Source: Allodiplogaster sudhausi | Taxonomy: Eukaryota > Nematoda > Chromadorea > Rhabditida > Diplogasteridae | Assembly (NCBI GenBank): GCA_945643635.1 | Contig: CALZFC010000103.1 | Location: 716,001 to 780,000 of the forward strand | Direction: 5' to 3' | DNA length: 64,000 nt | Shown here: piece by piece, positions 56,048-64,000 of the stretch | Numbering within the stretch: the stretch's first letter is position 1 | How the letters are laid out: every line of letters starts with the position of its first letter | Made by a program: the position numbers and the translations under genes | Notes under the pieces: model-generated | What the model saw: only the letters and a program-made list of their open reading frames with translations | Database searches by the model: none | What the model was told of the DNA's origin: nothing

Positions 56048-56600
56048 TGAGTGAGTGAGTGAGGGAGAGAGAGTGAGAGAGAGAGAGGGAGATCAGAAGC
56101 AGCACGTAGAAGATAGCAATGAAGGAATGCGAAGGTCACACGAAAGAAGCAAGAAAAAAAGTCATTGTTCGGGGTAGACTACATTCACACGAGAAGTGAT
56201 CAAGGAGAGGGGGGAAAGAGAAGAAGAAGCTCGTCATCTCCTATTGACTTGGACGACTACTCAATGACGTTCAAAAAAAGTTGCAACCTACAATTCACGA
56301 CCGGCTTCCGAAAAAAGTAGATCGACGGCATCGCTAATATTAAACTATTGAAACAGATTGCAAAACAAAGAGATACCTCTTCTACTTATTTGCAAAGTGT
56401 ACTGTAGTCGTGTGGTTATTTGCTAAATAGTAAAGATTGTAAATTATGAGTAGCGCAAAGAAGAAGAAATCGTCAATAGCAAGTAGAAATAGATGAGCGA
56501 TAAGCGAACTCAGCAAAAGAGGAGGAAGAACTCGCGTGTTCACACACTCAAAGGCAGCTGAAATGGCGGCAAGATCAAAGGACGACACAAGATCAAAGGG
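55323..56600. other. Array end: intergenic DNA without recognised genes
   Basis: The first 150 bp or so carry the usual MATH-BTB 3' flank (ACATTACGAGGAGATC; TTACTACTGCCTTAAG). Beyond 55550 the sequence is unrelated to the array, with a GAGA/GAGTGAGT tract at about 56015-56095. Short open frames near 55510-55776 have no recognisable family features. Confidence 0.6.
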
Positions 56601-56606
56601 AATTCA

Positions 56607-59600
56607 TCATGCCCAGTCCGCGTAGAGAATGTCCCTGATTCGATCCGCTGCATCGACGATGTCGATCGATGGCCCGGGAATGCCAAATCCGAACCTCGTA
56701 TGGACGGCCGGCCTCTGGCTTCAGGCGACTCAGCACCTGATTAGACGCACACACTTTATTGCATTTTTTTAATTATTGATTTAATTTTGTTTACATGTTG
56801 AAAACTAATTCACAAATTTCATTAATAAAAGTAATGAAATCAGTATTTTCCTTTAAAAATTCGCCAAATTTGGCGCGCCGAATTTGAAAGGAAAAGGCAT
56901 CTACACACAAAGGAGATTGTCTTGAGAGGTTAAGACAATTCCCTGCATGACAATTTTGTCTAAGACAATTACCTAAGCCAATGTTTTTTTTTGTAAACCT
57001 TGCTGAGGGACATCCACGCGAGAGAGGGCACCGTGACACGGAACATCTCCATTCGTCGATGACCCTCGACGTCCTTTAAAACATTACTTGGTTAAGTACA
57101 TACATATTTGTTTAGCACGATGGTCGCTTAAATGTGTTCCACTTTCTTATTTATTTGATTTCCATTGGTTGATATTTGCAACTTTAAAACACGTTATTGT
57201 TTACTGTTAAATTTTTTGAGATAAATTAAAATTAAAAAAATAAATGTAAAAAATGTTTTTACACTCATCAAGACGAGTAGACGACCCGAGAGATGGCAGT
57301 ACGCTGCAGAACGGGCGAAGCACAAATTCCTAAAAAAAAATACAACATTTTACTTCAAAAACCTTAATGAAAAACCTATTACAACTTTCTGACCATTTCC
57401 TTTAAATGTATAACTGATAAAACCTTCAACTTATGATTCAACGTCGTCAATAAAACTACTTTAAAGGAGCCAACAACTCAAGCTTATGGTTAGAGCATGT
57501 GATACTTTACTGGAAAATTACCGAATACTGTTGAGTTTCCAAAAACTCTTTTAATGAAGGCTAAAATGCCAGCTGCTGACGGAAGTTGAAAGACGTGCTG
57601 CCATCGGGAAGATGCAATCTCGAGTCGCCACGAAGAGCCACTTGTTGGCGACGACCACTGGACAACGTGCGTTCGGCACCGGAAAGCCGTGGATCTACAA
57701 CGAATCTTCTCTTTCTATCTCCTTCTATCATCCTGGGGGATGGGTTTTAAAATGTAATTTATTACACCATTAAATACATGTAATAGAATAAAACGAGAAA
57801 TACATGAAAAAATAAATCCTTTTAAAGGAGGGCGATCACCGAAATATATTTAAAGGAGTTATTCGAATAATTAACATATCATTTTTTAAGCATGGATCAG
57901 TTCGTCTTATCGTAAAACTTAGATATGGAAAGTTTGAATGTATTTCATCTTATCATTCCAGAGTTATATTCATTTTAAATATCACGGGTAGAGAATTGGC
58001 TACTGTAGATCTGAGCACCCTCCTATTTTGTATCGCTCGAGCGCATCAAAAACGCCAAATCCATCCATTTTGAAAAAAGATCCGTGTATAACAAAACCGG
58101 CCAAACACGAATCATATTCTTCAAAGCGTGCATATCGGAGTACGCAACCGATATTGGCCGGAATTTTCTCAACACGTCAGCTCCCAATACAATTGCTTGA
58201 CCACAAATTTCTGTGGAGAGAGTGCAAGGGCAGCAGCACTGAAATGAGAGGATCACAGCCTTACGAAAACGTGACGGGTAGAGAACTAGGCATATTTTAG
58301 CCAGTGGCAGCTTGAGGAACTTCCGTGCGGGACACTTCAAGGGTCAAATGCATATTTTGAATTGCTTGTCCAAACATTCGCCGGAGACTTCCTTTAAGGC
58401 AGGTTCGAATTACCGCGTCTGACCTGTGATTCCTCACTCTCATTCTCGCATGCTATTTCGCTGGTCGCACAAACCCGCTGCATCAAAATAGCATGCGCGA
58501 ATGAGAGTGAGAAGGGTCGCGGCAATTTAAAATATCACATAATTTTTCGGTGATCCCCTCCCTTCATACGATAGAGAGAGAGGGACTTCAACAGAAAGTA
58601 AAATAATTGCTAATGAAACGGAGAAGGCGAACAAGTTGCTAGCCAGCCAAGCCAAGTTTTTGTACCTTCTTTTTTCAAGTTAGAAATTAAGCCGCTCATT
58701 TAATCTGTCCAATGTTTCCAACATGTTCGAAACAATCTTATTTCGAACATGTTCACAACAAAAGAAATGGCAATTTGCCAGCCTATCTTAATACACATGT
58801 GTTCTGAACATGTATCCAGCTTGTCTTCACTTTATCATTTGTGTGCACTTCCTGTTTCGAACTTCTGAGGTGGGCAGAACGGTTCCTTGACGGTTCAAAA
58901 ATGGAGAGACAACTGAAAGATGGAGACGCAGGTTGTGACGAGCAAAAGGTGCTCTGGTTCAGCTTTGGCTCGTCACCAACGAAATAGCACAGGGCAGAGA
59001 AACAAAAGACGTCGCTGGTCGTCCGGTGCATGTTTCCATTCTCTCCTGGCCGACCAAAGTACTCATAAACGCGACGAATTAGTACACGCAGAGAAAAAAA
59101 GACACCTCTTCGAGTAAGACGAAGAGGTGAGAAGTGTCTTTTTTTCTCTACCTGTACTATTTCATTGCTCGTGTGAGTATGTACTTTGATCAACCAGGAG
59201 AGAATGAGAATGGAGTCATGCACCGGACGACCGGGGATGTCTTTTTCTTCTCTGCCCTGTGCTATTTCGCAGAGATTTGTTAGACTGTGTTCAGCTCGAG
59301 ATGTTGCCAGCTTGTTCTCAGTCTGTGACAACAACGCCAATGTTTGGAACAAGTGTTCCGAATATGTTACACACTTTAGACAGATTGCATGCAGGCTACG
59401 GCTGTGCATTGTTGTGATAAGAGTGATTAAAAAATAAATAAATAAAATACATTCTTCACGAGATTTTTATTCGAATAATTAATTCGGAAACCTTTTATAT
59501 ATATTTGGATTAGGTAAGAATTGCTGACCGGGTCCGGAAGTGTCGGCCAACGATCGAATCTCTCTTGGTCAATGTCGAAAATGTGTACAGTATCGAAGGG

Positions 59601-60690
59601 CATGGGACCCCACCCGTGGTCCTCAATAGAGAGATATTAAACACTAAATTATTTTAATATAATAGTTTTGTAAAAAAAACAATAATACAGTTAATAGATA
59701 TACATACATAAAATGACCTCACATTCTAGATGAAAAAAAGGGCTAATAAAAATAGAACATTTTTTTTTCTTACCTGCTTCCCACCGCCACCGCAGAAAAC
59801 GATTATGTCCCGGATGCCAGCTGGCGTCTCCTGATGATAACAATATGTATACTTTGGCTATATATACAAATTCATGTGTTTATACAGAGCTTCCTTTTTT
59901 ACATACGTACATATATGTATGTATATGTAATTTTTTTTTTAAATTTCCTCCGAAAACATTTGTTTGACAAATTTCTTCCAAATTGTCCAATCCAAAAACA
60001 CACACTATAAATTTTAATAAATGAGCCAAAATAAATAATTACCGTCTGGACTGTCGCCAATGCAGTGTTATAGATCTGAACGAATCCAGGCGGAAGTCCG
60101 TATTCGGCGATTCTTATGTTAGAATGAAAACTTTAAAAAAATCAATCACATTTCCAATGCAGAAGACATATGGTAAAAGGATAAAAACAATTTCTCTATA
60201 CTAATATTATGGATTTCTCTACACTATTATTATGGGTTTAAAATTCGCGCAGGACACTTTCATTTTTCTTGCTTTTTTTTGCAAAAAAAAAAATCATATT
60301 ACCCTTCACGAAAGTTTGCCTTGACTTTAGTGAGCGTCTTGTTGAGGAGGAAGTAGAATTCGTAATGGCATCAACTTCGATACCAGATTCCTCCTGGAAT
60401 TTGCCAATGGAATTTTATATTTCACATCTCAACATAAACTTTTTTAAAGTTTTCGCAGAGTCATTTGTTAAAACTGAATATTTTTGTGCAGAGAGACCTT
60501 TGCAAAAAAGCGTATCATTTTTGTCGTATTATTTTTGATCAACAATAATAAAAATAAAAATAGATTTGTCGAACACTTATTTCTGGAATGAAGTCGCGAA
60601 GAGAGTCCAAATTCTCAAGAGGAACATCGCCTTCAAAACTAATCAAATGCATCCAACTAACCAAAAGAGACCAAGAACGAAAAAAAAGAG
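56607..60690 (-). CDS. Kelch-like repeat protein, partial multi-exon model
   Basis: Minus-strand exons whose phases join without adjustment: 60112-60043 (IAEYGLPPGFVQIYNTALAT), 59830-59774 (GIRDIIVFCGGGGKQ), 59621-59529 (DTVHIFDIDQERFDRWPTLP) and 57694-57581 (IHGFPVPNARCPVVV, KWLFVATRD). The pattern of an I-I-V-F-C-G-G-G strand, then V-x-I-F-D-I-D, then R-W-x-x-L-P, then N-A-R-C is that of Kelch blades. Further likely exons: about 60570-60650 upstream (VPLENLDSLRDFIPEI), and downstream 57272-57332 (FCSVLPSLGSSTR), about 57003-57073 (MEMFRVTVPSLAW) and a 3' exon ending in TGA at 56607 (FGIPGPSIDIVDAADRIRDI). Joints of these outer exons are not settled, and the last one needs a frame change, so the gene may be damaged. 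The 1.8-kb intron at 57695-59528 is packed with repeats. Confidence 0.5.
57850..58397. mobile_element. TTAA-flanked element, copy A (548 bp)
   Basis: It runs from TTAAAGGAGTTATTCGAATAATTAAC to the inverted CGCCGGAGACTTCCTTTAA (each in blocks under 20 bp) and is about 95 percent identical by eye to copy B at 61235. Its left end is changed relative to B (GTTATTCGAAT for GTCTCCGGCGAAT). It lies in the large intron of the Kelch-like gene. The short minus-strand frames it carries look incidental. Confidence 0.75.
58438..58512. repeat. Hairpin-forming inverted repeat
   Basis: CTCACTCTCATTCTCGCATG and CATGCGCGAATGAGAGTGAG, with TATTT/AAATA continuing the stem, surround about 25 nt. Outer bases ATTACCGCG and CGCGGCAAT may extend it. 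It could be a mini-element or a small-RNA-type hairpin. Confidence 0.65.
58981..59268. repeat. Imperfect palindrome with 130-150-bp arms
   Basis: The left arm 58981-59112 (GAAATAGCACAGGGCAGAGA to GACACCTCTTCG) is mirrored by 59120-59268 (CGAAGAGG to GCCCTGTGCTATTTC) around a 7-nt loop. The arms are less alike than those at 13.7 or 25.5 kb, so it is older. It accounts for the overlapping open frames on both strands here. Smaller palindromes lie beside it (about 58711-58757 around TTCGAACATG, and 58935-58977 with GTGACGAGC/GCTCGTCAC). Confidence 0.75.
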
Positions 60691-61078
60691 AAAAATTGAA
60701 ACAGTGAAAAGTGAAAGAGAGGCAGGCAGAGATAGATTCTGACCAGGCCGGGATGGGGGGGTTCAACAATAAAAAAATGTCTCAGGGGGGTGGATTCAAC
60801 ATGGCTCTAACCAGGCCGGGGGGGGGGAGGGAGATCACCGGTGCATGCAGCGAATTTCTTCACCACTGCCTACCCATCTTGCTTCGAGGGCTCCTAAATG
60901 TCCCTATCATATCCTTTTTTCACAAGCGGTCAACAGTGGCATTTATTCCCAGACAGAAATTGATATGCCGGGCGTAGTCTAATCATTTGATTTCTTTGGT
61001 CAGAATTTTTTTTTATTCGCTTCAGCCTAATTGTAAAAATTTTATTATATATAAAATGATTAAGTTTCGGCAGACCGA

Positions 61079-61158
61079 AAGCGGCGCGCTCGCAAAGGCA
61101 ATGGTTAATCAGATTGTCCGCGTCCCGCCATGTGTACGGAAAGGTAAACGGCATCATC
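61079..61158 (-). CDS. Possible exon of the Kelch-like gene or of a neighbour
   Basis: On the minus strand, between a TTTTTTTCTCAG acceptor and GTCTGC, this reads MMPFTFPYTWRDADNLINH and then CLCERAAF. It lies upstream of the Kelch-like exons on the same strand. No link by phase could be established, and the family is not recognised. Confidence 0.25.
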
Positions 61159-61234
61159 CTGAGAAAAAAATATAAGTAAAAAAAAAATCACTTTTCTTTA
61201 GTAATCAAGCAATGTAAGCGATAAATTTTTTTGA

Positions 61235-61786
61235 TTAAAGGAGGTCTCCGGCGAATAATTAACATATCATTTTTTAAGCATTTATCAGTTCGTCTCATCG
61301 TAAAACTTAGAAAGGGAAAGTTTGAATGTATTTCATCTTATCATTCCAGAGTTATATTCATTTTAAATATCACGGGTAGAGAATTGGCTACTGTAGATCT
61401 GAGCACCCTCCTATTTTGTATCGCTCGAGCGCATCAAAAACGCCAAATCCATCCATTTTGAAAAAAAGATCCGTGTATAACAAAACCGGCCAAACCGGTA
61501 TCATATTCTTCAAAGCGTGCATATCGGAGCTCGCAACCGATATTGGCCGGAATTTTCTCAACAGGTCAGCCCCCTATACAATTCTTTGACCACAAATTTC
61601 TGTGGAGAGAGTGCAAGGGCAGCAGCACTGAAATGAGAGGATCACAGCCTTACGAAAACGTGACGGGTAGAGAACTAGGCATATTTTAGCCAGTGGCAGC
61701 TTGAGGCCCTTCCGTGCGGGACACTTCATGGGTCAAATGCCTATTTTGAATTGCTTGTCCAAACATTCGCCGGAGACTTCCTTTAA
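61235..61786. mobile_element. TTAA-flanked element, copy B (552 bp)
   Basis: Intact ends: TTAAAGGAGGTCTCCGGCG and the inverted CGCCGGAGACTTCCTTTAA. The body is shared with copy A (for example CACGGGTAGAGAATTGGCTA and GAGATCCGTG-like blocks). The end sequences match the short element in MB2, so all three belong to one mobile family. No transposase is encoded. Confidence 0.8.
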
Positions 61787-61801
61787 TAATAATAATTATT
61801 A

Positions 61802-61843
<42 letters not shown>
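61787..61843. repeat. (ATT)n microsatellite
   Basis: About 18 ATT/TTA units directly abut the right TTAA end of element copy B, possibly seeded by the insertion. Confidence 0.9.
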
Positions 61844-61845
<2 letters not shown>

Positions 61846-62300
61846 AAAAAATAATAATACAGACAAACCGAGCAGAGATGAGATCGACCATTGCCTTGGA
61901 ACTCCCGCATTCGCTGAGAATGGCGACATTTCCGTTGACATGAATCGAGTCAGGAGGGTCTAGAGTGCCCTCTAAATAATACTTCTTTTTAGAATGACAG
62001 GCACTTGAGAGATTAGAGAGACAAAGAAGACAGAGGGGAGAGAGAAAGAGATAGAGAGTAAAGAGGGAGAGACTAACAGGTTGAGTGACAGAGAGATGCA
62101 AAGAGAAAAAAGAGGGGCAGCGAGAGGAGGAAATATAACAAGAGCATTCCACAATCAGGGACTGGACCCAGTCGGTGTGGGTAAGATTAACGAGAAAAAA
62201 CGTTAAATAGAAGTAGGATGACAAACCGGTAATGACACGCGTAAAGGCCTGCGCAACAGGGTCCCCGTGTCGAGGAGGCCCTGCTGCCATCGTTAAGCCT

Positions 62301-62342
<42 letters not shown>

Positions 62343-62471
62343 GAATTGAATTTCTTTATCTCATTGACTGAGAAGATCAAATATAAGAACAATGTAAGTC
62401 TAAACGGACGACACGGGGTCTAGCAATTGGGAAAAGAAAGTGGAAATAAAGGAGAGGAGGAGAAAAATAGA
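61844..62471. other. Purine-rich DNA with a (GA)n tract; no gene recognised
   Basis: GAGAGA-rich from 62000 to 62110 and a clean (GA)n run at about 62303-62338. The minus-strand Ser/Leu frames here follow from composition. It probably includes the 3' end of the retrotransposon that starts at 62472. Confidence 0.6.
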
Positions 62472-64000
62472 TCAGATACATAAATTGGCACAACTACTAC
62501 GAAACGATGAACGTGAAAGGGAAGAAACTTGGTGTTCTAGTAAGGAATTCCAATGACGGACAATACGGTAAGAGAGACAAGCACGTCTGGAGCGGAGAGA
62601 GCGAAATGGGGGGAAAGAGAGCTTCAAAGAGTCACCACGAAGATTGGAGGAATATCTAGAGGGCAAATGAAAAAAGCGAGTGGGATCAATTGAAGTGAGC
62701 TGTCGCATTATTTTAAGCGTGGTGACTAGATCTGTTGCACGTCTGCGATGTTCAAGAGATAAGAATCCGAGGGATTTCAGCCGTTCGTGATAGGGTAATG
62801 GGTTACCTACTCTATTAAAAATGGATCTAGTATAACTACGCTGAACTTTTCTAGCAGATTGACAAACATCGTGGAAGACGGGTTCCAAATCTAAGATGAA
62901 GAGTCTAATTTACATAGGTAGAACATACACTTTGTAAAGACGAGAAAGAATAGAGAGATTTCGAATTTTAAATGAGCGAAGAATGTACTAACATCTAGCT
63001 GACGCCTTTCTTGCAATTGCACGGATATGTTCATTGGGGGAGAGATCAGAATCATAAGTAATACCGAGGTCCTTGAACGATGATACGATTGGCAGGGAAA
63101 CACCTCTAATAGAGAATGAATAGCTAGGGTGGCTTCCAATTGTCATTACGACAGTCTTATCAAGAGATATTGTGAGACCCCATTTAATAGCCCAAGAATC
63201 CACAGAATCTAGAGCAGATTGAAAGAGGGATACATTGCTTTAGGTATAAAGCTTGACATCATCGGCGTAAATAGTATAATTACAGCCATTGTTTCTGATT
63301 TATATCAACAATGTCATTGATATAAATCAGAAACAATAGAGGACCTAGGCATGAACCTTGATAAACAACGCTATGTATGGAAAATGTGGGTAGGTGAGAC
63401 TGCCTCATCAATAACAACTGACTGCGCTCTATTAGAGAGAAACGAATCGAGAAATCGAAGCAGGCTCCCTGATATACCAACCTTAGAAAGCTTAAAAAGG
63501 AGATGCTGACGAGGAACTGAGTCAAATGCCTTGCTAAAGTCTATATATGCAACACTAAAGTAGTTATTGGAATCTAAGATAGAGTGCCAATCATTAAGGG
63601 TAGTGAGCAGAGCAGTTGAAACTGAATGTTTTAACCGGAAGCCAAACTGATAGGGAGAGAGGACGGAATTCTCTTCTAGATAGCAAAATGTTCTACGGGC
63701 GATCAAACGTTCCATAACCTTAGACAGAGAACATGTTAGAGTTATGGGACGATAATTGGAACAATCCTGACGAGAACCTTTTCGTTTATAAACAGGGCGA
63801 ATCCAGGCGTGGGACCAAACAAGTGGAATAGTACCATGCATCATAATACGGCTGAAGAGAATAGTGAGAGGAGCAGTAAAAGAGGCAGCCGCCTTCTTAA
63901 GAAATATATATGGGATGCGATCGGGAGAGGTAGAATTACGGTTTGGCAACTTAGAAAGGGCATCACCGCAGTGAGAACAACGTGACAAAGTGGGCGGAAA
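62472..64000 (-). mobile_element. Non-LTR retrotransposon (LINE) ORF2 fragment, degenerate, cut by the window edge
   Basis: Minus-strand reverse transcriptase in several frames: 63988-63371 holds PDRIPYIFLKKAAASFTAPL, CSNYRPITLTCSLSKVMERL, SPYQFGFRLKHSVSTALL and VAYIDFSKAFDSVPRQHLLF; then YQGSCLGPLLFLIYINDI (63525-63280); YADDVKLY near 63270, followed by a stop; LTISLDKTVVMTIGSHPSYS and LPIVSSFKDLGITYDSDLSP (63203-62988); and a C-terminal region with VQRSYTRSIFNR and RRRATDLVTTLKIMR (62888-62472). The motif order is that of a CR1/Jockey-type element. At least two frameshifts and a stop after the catalytic YADD make it inactive. The endonuclease part would lie beyond the right edge. Confidence 0.85.

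Noticed and set aside
58410..58430. GGTTCGAATTACC resembling a tRNA T-arm
   Set aside because: No acceptor stem, D-arm or anticodon arm can be placed around it; I found no convincing tRNA or rRNA gene in the window.
58783..59409. 208-codon minus-strand open frame
   Set aside because: It runs through both arms of the 58981-59268 palindrome, and matching frames exist on the plus strand. No domain is recognisable, so it follows from the inverted repeat.

Overview
This is eukaryotic DNA, most likely from a nematode. Genes are split by many short introns that end in the nematode-style acceptor TTTCAG, intergenic DNA is AT-rich, and most of the window is a tandem array of MATH-BTB genes, a family known to be greatly expanded in nematodes. 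I would guess a Pristionchus-like (diplogastrid) species, but nothing here fixes the genus.

Layout. 1-4.4 kb: a possible exon end at the left edge, then a complete six-exon gene of unknown function (1222-3556, about 335 aa, Lys/Glu- and Ser/Pro-rich), surrounded by three copies of a dispersed repeat. 4.6-55.3 kb: fifteen MATH-BTB units, called MB1-MB15 here, plus one orphan exon remnant. Fourteen units read on + and MB12 reads on -. The ancestral structure is eight coding exons of about 7, 112, 163-172, 158, 94, 151, 158 and 126 or 132 nt, giving 324-326 aa. Exon 1 contributes only ATGTCAG. Exons 2-4 encode the MATH domain, 5-6 the BTB core, 7-8 the C-terminal helices. By this ruler MB4, MB8, MB11 and MB14 are intact. 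MB5 is intact except that its start ATG is TTG. MB9 is intact except for a transposon in exon 6. MB1, MB2, MB3, MB6, MB7, MB10, MB12, MB13 and MB15 are broken by frameshifts, stops, splice-site losses or deletions. MATH-BTB proteins are substrate adaptors of CUL3 ubiquitin ligases, so this is a cluster of ubiquitin-targeting adaptors undergoing birth and death.

A conserved non-coding box of about 150 bp lies upstream of nearly every unit, and also upstream of the unrelated gene at 1222. It is the best candidate for a shared promoter or cluster-control element.

Mobile and palindromic DNA: an apparently complete Mutator-like transposon with a FLYWCH-type transposase, inserted in MB9 exon 6 with an 8-bp target duplication; three TTAA-flanked inverted-repeat elements; a 1.6-kb inverted-repeat element carrying a ribosomal protein P2 pseudogene; a 2.65-kb near-perfect palindrome at 25.5-28.2 kb; a foldback of about 440-bp arms made from the 3' end of a MATH-BTB gene inside MB3; and a degenerate LINE at the right edge. 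56.6-61.2 kb: exons of a minus-strand Kelch-like gene whose introns have been invaded by mobile DNA.

All coordinates come from reading codons and splice signals by eye and from comparing the paralogues with each other. No database search was run.
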